Source: Asterella californica
Lineage: Eukaryota; Streptophyta; Marchantiopsida; Marchantiales; Aytoniaceae
Length of the DNA: 64,000 bases
Assembly: GCA_036924285.1 (NCBI GenBank)
Contig: JAYKYS010000008.1
Span: 14,927,001 to 14,991,000, forward strand
Direction: 5' to 3'
Below the pieces are notes generated by a model. The model had not been told where the DNA came from and searched no databases. It saw nothing but the letters and a program-made list of their open reading frames with translations. Made by a program: the position numbers and the translations under genes. Of the stretch, positions 34,601-44,767 are shown piece after piece (positions within the stretch are counted from its first letter, which is position 1; each line of letters begins with the position of its first letter).

Positions 34601-36613
34601 GAGTTCTTGTCGCGAGTGAAGCTCTCGTCGCAGGGAATGTAGTAAAAGAGATTTCCAACAGGAATGTTGCTCTCTGATTTCAGGTCTGCGAGGCCAAGAC
34701 ATAGAAAACTTGTAAACATCAGTAACATCGCGCGTTCATATTTGCTCGGAAAACGATTTGAACTATCTATGAAAGTTTCCTGAACAAAACTGGTAAAAGT
34801 ATTTAATGACTTAATCCGTGTTTCCTGATCCTGGCCTGCGATGCGAAGACCTGTCCAGATGCAGACATGCATCTGGACAGGTCCAATTGCTCTTTGATCC
34901 TACATCATCAGTAGAATCCATCCGCTATTTTAAGTGGTCTCGCTTACACTCGGAAAGCAAACTGCATGTAGAGAATGGATTGTGTTCGGAAGTGGTTCTC
35001 CTGTAAGTACTGTGGCATACGACAGAATTTCGAAATCCAGTCAACGAGGCTACTTCACGGCCGCTGCAGAGGTAGTACTGTGCGGTAGTTCGCGTGAGAG
35101 GAGAAAGTATTACACAGTTGAGCCTGGGGGACTGAAGTGGTGGATCATCCATGTACACTTACCGGCTAGAGCCGGGACGCGACCTGTTCGGCATCGCCTG
35201 GGGTATGGGAGATCCTTCGAACCACCGAGAGGAGTCCGTTTCATGAGCAGGTCGGGCAAGCCCAGGTCATTGTAAATGGCGTAGTCGTAGACCCGATCGG
35301 AAACCAGTCTAATACCTTTGCCATTACCCCGCAAACTAACGAGTTCCCGCTCTCGGAACGCCTTGAGACCGTCGGGAGTTTGGCTCGGCAGATAATTCTG
35401 TCACACACATCATTAACACTCTCGATCAGATATACTCTGCAGTTCCCGCTTAATTATGTTTCACGAGTCTAAGACACCTACTCGATGCAAGCTGTCAAGC
35501 ATAGGCGGATGGAATTTTCTGTATTCGTGTCGCTCGCACTTGATCAAACATCGAGGACTCGCTAGCGCAATTGCTTGAAGCTCTAGCAGTATCACATGGC
35601 CATCGGGTAGGCGGAATCGAATAGGACTGGGGAACCGTCTCCACCTACCTTGTTGCTGAAGAAGACTCTGTCGTCGCTGTAGATGTTGTCATTGTAGACC
35701 CACGAGTTGCAAGGGAACTCGTAGGTGACATCTTGATTGGAGACCTCCAGAGTCAGGCTATGCAAGAAAAATTCGCTTGGGTGGTTGTTTCTGATGACGA
35801 ATGCGCCTATCTCTCCGAAATCGCTGGCTACTTGAAACGTTACAGCGTATGACTCTTCTCCCGCGATGATTTTCTCCTCGATTCCTGTTGAGGTGAGCCA
35901 TTTCTCGATGTTGCTCTTCTTACTGAGCTTCGGCTTGTCTGGCTCTGTCACATATAGAGTGGTAACGGATACATAAATGAGCCTCAGGTTATAAATTGCC
36001 AACCTTTAGCTCATTGCAGCAGCGATTCCTCAACGATCTTAATGGGGGAGGCATAGCGTCAAACGTAGTCCCCACACTCGACATTTGACACTGACTTCGC
36101 ATCTACTGAAAATGAACAGCATGGACTTGTGTCTCTGTCGAATATGAGAACAAAGCGACTGGAAAGCAAGCAAGTGGACTTACTGCCATCGACGCTGACG
36201 AGCTGGAGGGAAACGAGCTGATTGAAGATTAAGTCGAACTGGTCATCTATGAGACTAGTTCCCAGATTGACCAGGTCCAAAATGCTCTTTTTTGACAGAA
36301 CAAGCTTTCCTTTGATCTCCACAGTCTCAGCATCAGTGACTTTCTGTCCGAGTCCTTTCAGTGGCTTGAGTACGGTTCCAAGGGGATTGCTAAGCGCATC
36401 CTTCAAACCGGCTCTGGCTTGTTTCGATCTCCTCGGCCGTTTCTCTAGCTTCCTGGAGCTTCCTAGAGAAGCTGCTGAGTCCACAATGGCGGTCCCATTG
36501 TACGATGAGGACTTCACGCCAACGTTCGGGGCTGACACTCGTTTGTTCTGTGTTGAAGCTCCGGCTACTGCTTGAATGGTGGAGACTGCCCCTTGTATGC
36601 TAACAGCCTGCAT
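31611..36613 (-). CDS. LOX: Lipoxygenase, plastid type, nine exons, intact
   Basis: Exons on the minus strand are 36613-36184, 35944-35649, 35397-35163, 34685-34347, 34204-34119, 33924-33820, 33551-33250, 33076-32810 and 32376-31611. All eight introns (142-477 bp) have GT and AG ends and all phases join, giving 941 residues. The first 90 or so residues are rich in S, A, K and R and poor in acids, like a plastid transit peptide. A PLAT domain (about 95-240) begins [11 protein letters not shown]. The catalytic domain follows. Iron ligands are visible as H597 and H602 (ISHW-LRTH), H791 and N795 (HHAAVNFGQ) and the C-terminal isoleucine of GVPYSVSI. A640 (INAAAR) is the Coffa site, and alanine there predicts S-hydroperoxide products. 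The enzyme adds oxygen to linoleic or linolenic acid for oxylipin synthesis. Whether it makes 9- or 13-hydroperoxides is not decided here. No promoter element could be fixed. Confidence 0.95.
34231..34324. repeat. 47-bp tandem duplication in lipoxygenase intron 4
   Basis: TGTGCTGGAGAC begins at 34231 and again at 34278, and the following bases repeat with one difference. It lies in the intron between exons 4 and 5 and leaves both splice sites intact. Confidence 0.85.
34848..34883. repeat. Perfect 16-bp hairpin in lipoxygenase intron 3
   Basis: The arm GACCTGTCCAGATGCA is followed by the loop GACA and the exact reverse complement. It lies in the longest intron (35162-34686). Confidence 0.85.
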
Positions 36614-39600
36614 TTTGCTTGTGAAAGATAACCAGCTAAGTTTCCAGCGGATGCCAGTTAAAATTCGGAACGAAATTAAAGTGCGTTGAGGTTATCAATC
36701 AGCAGTCACCTGCAACGATAAAGTACATACGTGGTTCTCAGGATAATTCGCACTGAGGATTATAAGATGCAAATCCTCACCTTCTGATCTACTGCCCAGT
36801 CATCAAACTGAGCTCGTAGGCTGCTTTTAATGAGCTGGAGACACCAGTTGAAAACACGACGACTCGATTTTCAAGCTTAGCACCTCATGATGCTACGAGA
36901 TGAATTTGCACAGTTAGCACAATTTGCTTGAGAACGCACGGGCAAAGTCCGATAGTGCACGGCACGTAACAAAGGCTAGGGGACTAATATACTTAACAGG
37001 AGAAGTTCTCCCGATCAAACTTCCATAGTGAATAGAGACTAGATGCTTGGAGTAAGCGAATAAGAATCCAAGTCGAAGACTCGCTATCTTACGTGGGAAT
37101 CATTCAGACTGAGAAGAGGCTGCAAGTTCATCAGTCCAAATTGATGATCAGCCTGCTGACAGTGAAACAAAAGAAAAGAGGTGAACAGAGAAATACGAGA
37201 GTATATTGTCACCTTCCTCCAAGCAGTGTAATCCAATGTGCCCTGGCCAACAAATGGCGGACATCACTTCACACGAGAAATATCCTCAAGACTCATAGAC
37301 AAGATCATCACAGTGCATCATCCTCTCCCGATCAGATCGCTTGCAGTTGCTATCCCTCACGAAGATCCGACAGCCTGTGGATCTATCAACTCCAGACTCT
37401 CCGCGCCATGCCTGTTGCTTCCAGTTATGCAAGTTCGAAACGGGGTGCGCTTTCCTTCAGATCCGATGAACTTATATACGTCTTTCCTGACTCCGATGTC
37501 GATTAACTTTTCATGTACAGTGATTACTCACTGCAGATTTAGTGATGAGCGGATCTAGATGGGAAAATGCAGATAATATATATTTACTTTACCAGGCTCC
37601 GCGCTAAAAATGAATCTCTAGACCAGGCTCCTAATGTGAAAAGTATTACTCCACCAGACTCTTCCCAGTTTACAGACGGTCGACCATGACTTCCAGCATG
37701 TCAGCACTCTGGCACTAATGCATTTCGAATAGCGCCGGAAGCACTGACGTTTTGTTCCAAGAGTTCACGTGGCTGCGAGTATAATAATACTATTACAGGG
37801 TGTGAAGAACCGCCTGACTTGAAGAAAACTCTATCTTGTTTCCCGATTCTCGTGCCATTGGACTCTCTTGCCCCTCTCTGCCGTCAGTCGAAGCACGAAG
37901 AAGACTACCGATCATCTATATGTTCTACAGTGTCGTCAACCCACATAGAGGATATGTCCAAATCCCTTCCAGTCTCAGACCCCATCTCGATCTTCAACGA
38001 ACATCTTCCAGTAAATTGGTAAGCGAAGAAACTTAGCATGCTCAACCGCGAATTCCAGCAGTGTAGAGGCTGAAGCTCCACTTTGGCTACTGGGAATGCT
38101 GGAAGATCTAACTTAACGTTGAAGGCCAATTGTTATATTAGTTCAGAACAAAATTGAGGCTCAGCGTTGAATTCCAACAAGTTGACCAAAACCTCATCTA
38201 TGCTGCTCTTTACTCTAGGAGTGTACTCTAACAGCAATGGGGTTTACAATGTTTTTGCGTTGTGTAAGAGGTTGGAATCGAGGGGAAGTGGCCTTTGAAA
38301 CGTTTTCTCTTCTCTTTTCTCTTGAAACATTAAATTTTGCTATCACCCGTCCGGTCCGGTCTATAGTTGCAGAAACAGTCGAATATATTGGTGCGTGACA
38401 AAACTAAAACATAAGATTCTCTAACGTCCTGCAAGAAAATGTATGTAGTTTTTCGAAAGATAGCTTGGTACATAGCCGTGTATCGCTTATGGTTATATTC
38501 GTGAATTCAAACAATATTTTTATTTTTTAATATTTTAGTTTTTTGAAAACGATAATAAATTCTTTGAATTTTAAATTTTCTTACCGCTAAAATTCATTGA
38601 CAATTTTGATGAGAAGCTCACTAGCGGGTTTATACAAGCGTTCAATGGTTTTATATTATCAATATCACAGTGAAATATATTATCAAACAATACATCCTTA
38701 AGAGGGTATTATCAATCACAAACAAAACTACTAACGAGTAACCAACAAAACTCGGGGTGTGATGAAGCAAATTTCTGCTACCTGGACCATATATACCATA
38801 TGTGACCGAAAGCACAGATGGCCACGCCAAGATATCTCCTCGTGACGTCAAGCTAGTCGTCATGCCGCTCGTCTACGGTACTCTCAACCACGTCAGCTTT
38901 ACCGGGCCAGACCTTCGTGCTTCGCCATACTGGAATTGCCATTTATGACTGCCATAAAAGCTTTTGACTTTGCATTATCAAGAGCACACGTGTGCAGTAC
39001 ATGTCACCTTCCATGCCACAATGTCTGTCATTGACCGTCTGTAACCTGGAAATGTCTGGTCGGTTCCACAACTAGAGCCCGGTTTAGAGCGTTTTTTAGA
39101 GCAAGAGCCTGGTCAAGTGAAGAATAATACCTGGGGCAAAAGATGGAAACAGAAATCATAATGAAAAGTAACGAGGTCTTGGTAATTTTATAGATCTGTT
39201 TTGAACAACGCTAACCAATGAATAGCAAACAGAAGGGAAGACCCCATCAATAGTTTAAGGCAATCCCAAGTTTAACCCATCAATAATTCTATAGTGTTAT
39301 TCCAGGAATCAGGAGTCAAGGCCCTGACCTTTGATTCGATGGAGACTTGGAGTGTCTTCATCCGGTCGACACCGGTGACCGGTTCAGTAGCACTGCAGCT
39401 AAGGGGCACGTGAAAGTTCCATACTGTAGTCTGTACAACCAGTCTGGTCCCTTCAATGCGCGAAGGTATCTTTATAACTCGAACACAAGGACTTCACTCA
39501 GTAAAGTAAATTCGTTTTCATCTTTCCCTGCAGGGTAGCGTTTACTGTTGTGCTTTTGCATAGCTAATCATCGATGGTGAAAAACGATAGACAAAGAAAA

Positions 39601-39757
39601 GAAAAAGTATAACTTTTGTCATTTTTAATATTTTATTAACAAGTGAATCTCCAAGCCTAGAATATTCTTTCGCATGCGGTCCCGGTTCTCTTCTGGAAAG
39701 CGTTATTTTATGGAATGTATGGGAGAAGAAGCACGTGGGGAGTTTCCAGAGTTTACC
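36614..39757. other. Upstream region of the lipoxygenase and gene-poor DNA
   Basis: The first few hundred bases should contain the lipoxygenase promoter and 5' untranslated region. On the minus strand a TATA-like CTTATAATCC (near 36764) and a possible splice acceptor TCGTTGCAG (near 36715) are seen, but neither is secure. Open frames such as 37093-37506 (plus strand) show no domain. The stretch 38500-38720 is AT-rich. Confidence 0.35.
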
Positions 39758-40259
39758 TTAAACCACTAGTAGGGGTATAAAAGCCTTCACTTCCCACGCG
39801 GCGGACTCTTTTCACTGTAGCAGTTTTTCTTCTCTCAGTCAGAGTGCGGGAGGCCAAGGTCTCTGTGGAGCTCCTAGTCTCAAAAGAGCTGCTGGTTCAT
39901 AGTAACGTAAGTAAGTGGGTAAGGGTAAGTGATTATAACAAAATATGCTGGGTAGTAGAACATTTCAAAATTCAAAATTCAAAATATTCTATTTCTGTGG
40001 TTCTCAGTGACCCGGGATTCACTTGATAATTTTGAAGCCATCCGTAGTCCTCCTGAGCTCATCATGGGCACATTTTGAAGCTCTTTCTTTTCTGCTCATT
40101 TTGCTACCAAGATCACAGTGTTTGAGGCTATACTGCGATGGTGACTGCGTTGCGCAAATCTCTGAGGGGCCCCCGCCCGTGCCGAACTTACTTAGTAAAG
40201 GTTTAAAATGATTAGCGGTGGGGATCCCCACCGCTAATATAGCGGTACTTGTGGTTTAA
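39758..40259. mobile_element. Short TTAA-ended inverted-repeat element, copy M2
   Basis: The left end TTAAACCACTAGTA and the reverse complement of the right end (TTAAACCACAAGTA) agree at 13 of 14 bases. A TATA box (GTATAAAAG) lies 9 bases inside the left repeat. A 28-base perfect palindrome lies just inside the right end. Length is 502 bp. Its last bases overlap the start of copy M3. No open frame with a recognisable product is present. Confidence 0.5.
40211..40238. repeat. 28-base perfect palindrome
   Basis: The half ATTAGCGGTGGGGA is followed directly by its exact reverse complement with no loop. It overlaps a second small hairpin, CCGCTA-ATA-TAGCGG. The same position inside copy M1 has a diverged version. 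Confidence 0.95.
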
Positions 40260-40600
40260 ACTCCGAGTACGAGTATATAAAAGAAGCATGAAAGAGATAT
40301 TTTGTTTTTCCTTTTAGTGTTCTTTGAGTCTGAAGAAAAATATCTCTTTTGTTCTAAGAAACTTTAACTCTTCATCTAAATATTTTTCTTTCAATACTAA
40401 ATATTTTGTTTTGAGATGAATCATGACTTGTAAAGATAGTGATTCTTTATTTCACAGATTCTAAGTTGGATTAGAACTAATCACGGTTAAATTTCTCAGT
40501 TATGTGAAAGAGTTGCTTATTCAGTCATCTGAGAAAGCAAACCCGCCAAGTTAGGTCTTGTAGGTTACCAAGAGCACTTGTAGTCATACCCGGGGTTGAA
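40256..40600. mobile_element. Short TTAA-ended inverted-repeat element, copy M3
   Basis: The left end TTAAACTCCGAGTACGAGTA and the reverse complement of the right end agree at about 15 of 20 bases; the right end has TTGAA for TTTAA. A TATA box (GTATATAAAAG) follows the left repeat. It is similar along its length to copy M4, including the phrase GAGCACTTGTAGTCA near the right end. Confidence 0.5.
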
Positions 40601-41322
40601 TCTCGTGAACCTAAACTTTTCAGAGTCATAAGAGGAGAAACAACATTCCGAGAAAATCAGAACGAGTTTACAATAGTTCCTGCAGAGGAAGCTTCTTACG
40701 CGAAAGATATCAAGGAAACGCAAGGGGAAATGTTATGTTCTTGTGTGTTGCGTTCATGTGATGCTCCCGTTTTTTAAATTACAGTGTTGTTGCTATTTAA
40801 CTTAAAGATTTGTACGAATAAAGTGTGATCACGCATAGGTTTTCAAATTCAACGATGTAACCATAAGTCTACAATCACATTAAATTTTCTCAAAATGAAT
40901 AAAAGTTAATATGATGATACATGTTGGAGTTGGGGATGTTAGGGTTGTACAAGTCAATGTGATAAATTTCATTTGTTCGTCCAACACTATGAAGATACGA
41001 CATAGCTCAAACATTCGTACTGAGACGAAATTAATGCTGAACATATGTACTTATATGTCGACAGATAATCGACACATACTATTACTAAGTCTTATCATCA
41101 CATTCTTTTGTAAATGCCTCGAAAAAAATGTAAGTTCACATGTACATGAAACGTGATAACGATAATAAAAGCCAAGTTTAGTTAGGACATATCTATCCAA
41201 ACATACAACGCAATTGTGACTATAAGATGTGTGATTACAACGAGGTATGACTGTACGTCAAAGGCTCCGACTTCCTGCCCTTCTCCCTCTCACCAGTCCG
41301 CTTGGATAAGAGACTATCATAG
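40601..41322. other. Spacer between copies M3 and M4
   Basis: No gene is recognised. If M3 and M4 were LTRs of one small retroelement this would be the internal region, but no primer-binding site or polypurine tract is evident at its ends. Confidence 0.35.
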
Positions 41323-41658
41323 TTAAACCCAGAGTATGAGTATAAAAGCATAAAAAGAATATTCCTCTTTTTCCGTACTGCTCTTTGAGTACAAAGATGA
41401 GATTCCAGTAAATCCGGGATCTCATCTTAATATTTCTCTGTCAATGATAAGGAGTTTGTTTTGTTACAAATCATAACTTGTAAAGTTAATAAATAATTTA
41501 AAGTTAATTTTTTAGTTCACATATTTCAAATTGAGATGAAAAAATATTCATCAAAATTATTTTCTACATAATGATTAAAAATCTCAGTTACTACAACAAA
41601 CCCGCAAAATAAAGTCTTTTGGGTCCTTGGAGCACTTGTAGTCAAACTCGAGCTTTAA
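41323..41658. mobile_element. Short TTAA-ended inverted-repeat element, copy M4
   Basis: The left end TTAAACCCAGAGTATGAGTA and the reverse complement of the right end (CTTAAAGCTCGAGTTTGACT) are similar at about 15 of 20 bases. A TATA box (GTATAAAAG) follows the left repeat. It is a diverged direct repeat of copy M3. Its terminal TTAA is intact at both ends. Confidence 0.5.
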
Positions 41659-42629
41659 GCGCTTTCACAAGTAGTTCCGTAGTAGTCTCTCTTTCCTCTT
41701 ATCTCATATCCGTGGCATTCAACTTTTGACTTGTTCATTTCCCGATAAAGCTATAATGGATATATCACGTTCATATTGGAAGTATATATATATATTCACT
41801 AACTAGGATATTCTCCCATGTACAGTTAGAAGGCTAGAGGGACTTCGATTAATTTAGTAACTATTCTTTCCGGTCGAAAGGGTTAGGGAATAACTCACTG
41901 TGTGATGATTGGATGTGTTTTAGTTGGCAGGTTCTCGCAGTTATAGTTTCGGTAGCGTGTGAGTGTTGTTTGCTTATCGGTTATGTTTGGATACGTGTGT
42001 AACTCCAGACCAGTCACCATATAATAGCTATAAATAAAATTAATTTCTCCAATTAACTTAGTAAATATTTTGTACATAACATTTAAGTCATTTCCGAGAA
42101 CAAAATATGCAATTAGATGTACAAGGCCGTAGGGGAAGAATTCATCTCATAGTCTTCATGTCCAACAACTTCAGGTGGAGGAGCCAAATACGTAAAGAGT
42201 TTAATTTATGTGAAAGCTTTTTCTTCTCAAGAGTTTTTCATCCGTGCACGATTCCTTCTTTTGTAGGGTCATATCCACGAACAATCCTCATGGTTTTACT
42301 TTCAGTTAAACACCCAAGTGTCAGACCACGAGAAAATACTGTTTAATTTAAATATCTAGATCCAAAATATTTAAATTGAACTATAAAACTCTGCTATAAC
42401 CTGTCGATTCCTGCATAGATCAAGTAGACGCGTTCACTTCAGTCACTTCAGATTCTTTGCTCACGTCCATACCTTTTAACAAGAAAACTTTCATCAAAAC
42501 TTCATCACTTTTACCTATATTTAACGGGTTTATTAAATTTAATTATAATAAATTACACTGAATTACTGTTTGTTCTCTTCCTCCTCTCTAGCCAAAACCA
42601 GAGGAGACATGTTTGATATATTCTACCGT

Positions 42630-42652
42630 ATATATATATATATATATATATA
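42630..42652. repeat. TA dinucleotide microsatellite
   Basis: About a dozen TA units run without interruption, followed by a TTTTTAATTAATTAAA tract. Confidence 0.9.
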
Positions 42653-42800
42653 TATTTTTAATTAATTAAACCGCCACAGCGGGCCGGGGAACTTTATAAC
42701 TTGTTCGCAAGAGGGCCCCCCGCACACCGAGCCCGCTACGGCTCGCGGGGTGACCCCGGCAGAAATCTAAGACAGGGGTACTCTTCCCCCAAGCCCTAAT

Positions 42801-42881
42801 CCGTATAGTAGTTCATGCATCTACTATATAGTAGTAGATGAATCTACCGTATATGAATCTACCGTATAGTAGTTCATGCAT
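42801..42881. repeat. Pair of 20-base direct repeats, 61 bp apart
   Basis: CCGTATAGTAGTTCATGCAT occurs at 42801-42820 and 42862-42881. Between them lie the palindrome CTACTATATAGTAG and two copies of ATGAATCTACCGTAT. Confidence 0.9.
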
Positions 42882-44069
42882 TCTTGATGACTGTACGACC
42901 AACATGAGAACACTTGATTTTTATACTAGAGAGCATTCCTTGTTCGTATCTAGCCATTCTTCGAAGATCATATTGAGACCGAGCACTGTAAAAAATTGAT
43001 TTGTTAACATACGCCCGCTTGGTGCATTGTCCACTTGTCGGATCTCATCTTTCATATTGTTCTTCACCGCTACGATACGGACACGTTCCGCTTTAGAAAC
43101 ACATAAGTGAAGGTGCAAGGATGAAATGTATAACAATGTAACGGTCCTTCAACAATGTTCATTTACGCAGAAAGATAAATTGTCAAGATAAACTACTATA
43201 ATAACAATACACAAGTCCCCATTTTTTACACTCTCTTCTTGTCACAGCTCCGTGGAGCACGTGGAGAATATAGAATACATATATATATTCAGCTGGAACT
43301 TTTTCAAAAACAATAAGTGTAGCAGGCACCAGACTTAAACTGATAAGGTTTGTCTTTCGTCACAGGGTCGGTGGAGGATCAACTTCCAAGGCATAAGGAG
43401 ACGGCCAGCTGAACTCCCAAATTCATAGCGTGCACCGACCAAAGAATGTCCTTCCAGAAAGTCATTATAGACTAGCATATGTATCATGTTCTAGTCCAAA
43501 GTATTCATTCACAGTTTTCATCTGGACAGTAATAGTTTTTGGTGCATAGCACGGGTAACACAAGCGTAAAGTGACCCATTAAGCACGAGTCCATAGGCTG
43601 CAGGCTCAGCTTTCCAGACGCTCTGTATCGAGTGCGTGTGAATGTTGATTTTTTCTTTGTTTCCGTGGGCACTGTTTCTTACCGTGGAGTTGTTTGCTCT
43701 TACACATATTACACCACCCCTGCAATACCTCAGTGATATTCCTCTTCCTACACAATGCCCGGTTGCTAAAAGGGCTGCTCGTTGATGAGAGATGCAGAAT
43801 TCTTCTAACTCCCAAGGTGACGACCGGAAGCCGCACCCCAGAGAGAACAAAGACCGTTTTTCTCTTTTTTTGGTTTGTTTTTAAGGCTCTTTTCACTGTG
43901 GGGTTGCAGCTGTGTGCTACTGTCCTTGCACAGTATGATTCCTTCCGGCCGGAAGACTCGACCCCACACTGTCCGGGATAAAGACGGATGGGGTTGCTAA
44001 CAAGCTACTGCTTGTTGGCTAGAACAAGGATCGTAAGTCAGCGGCCAGAGATCACGTACAGAAAGAACA

Positions 44070-44135
44070 CAATGTCAAATCTCGAACCCACGATCTCAAC
44101 ATCCTAAAGAAGAACCCACACTAATATGTTGTCAT
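44070..44135 (-). repeat. tRNA-like SINE head
   Basis: On the minus strand box A-like AACATATTAGTGTGGG (44130-44115) is followed by box B-like GTGGGTTCGAGATTTG (44091-44076). Spacing suits a tRNA-derived SINE. Confidence 0.4.
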
Positions 44136-44767
44136 ATCTCATTGAGATCATCCATTCAGATATCATATTGCATCTTGCGTATAAGTTGTCCATGAGAATA
44201 CAAGATTTTTGGTTGTGGACATACCGTTATCATGTTGTGGTGCGGCTTTTGTGTGAAATTCATGTAGAACTTAAGTTGTATTTTTTTTACGTTTCATAAA
44301 TCTTATCGCATAACTTGTCAAACGGTGTGATGGATGCCATGATTGCAACTATTTGTTTGAGTGATCGTACAATAATGAAACGTGACAAATCATCAATTTG
44401 TTTATGTTCACTTTAGTGGTCCTTGTCGTTGCATCCGGGTACAAGATGGTGGGTCGAGGGTTCGTGAAGTATTCTTCCTTGCTTGGTATTTCGAGAGTGT
44501 TTCTCAGTGTCTTACATGAAAGGTGAGGAGCTATGAGAGTTATACTCATGGACGGAGGATTGATCCGAGTTCCAGGTCTTCCATTCCCGAAATCCATTCC
44601 ATATTAAGCTTCACTACATCCGTCACGATCACTTTCAATAATGGTTCGTTGTCTAATTTCCTGAAGAGTTCATGAGGAGGGTGATGGACTTGTCTACTCC
44701 GATAATCTTGTCAATCTTCACATACAAAGAGAATTGTGACCTAACTATGTATATTTTACTTTAACAG

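Larger units (their letters stand above)
41659..44767. other. Gene-poor stretch with simple and GC-rich patches
   Basis: No gene is recognised. It contains a TA microsatellite near 42630-42652, a GC-rich patch at 42671-42765, a pair of 20-base direct repeats and a tRNA-like head, listed separately where supported. Opposing open frames at 43518-43981 have no domain. Confidence 0.4.

Noticed and set aside
37093..37506. 137-residue plus-strand open frame upstream of the lipoxygenase
   Set aside because: No domain, no start context or splice support, and another frame on the same strand is open across it.
40204..40262. Geminivirus-like stem-loop (TAATATAGC beside a GC-rich palindrome)
   Set aside because: The nonanucleotide differs from the viral consensus and no replication-protein frame is nearby. 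The palindrome fits better as a part of the short TTAA-ended elements.
40256..41658. M3 and M4 as the two LTRs of one small retrotransposon
   Set aside because: They are direct repeats, but their ends are TTAA inverted repeats and not TG..CA, and no primer-binding site or polypurine tract is seen between them. Kept open only as an alternative.
43518..43981. Overlapping open frames of about 95-110 residues on both strands
   Set aside because: Frames overlap on opposite strands and neither has a recognisable domain or splice context.
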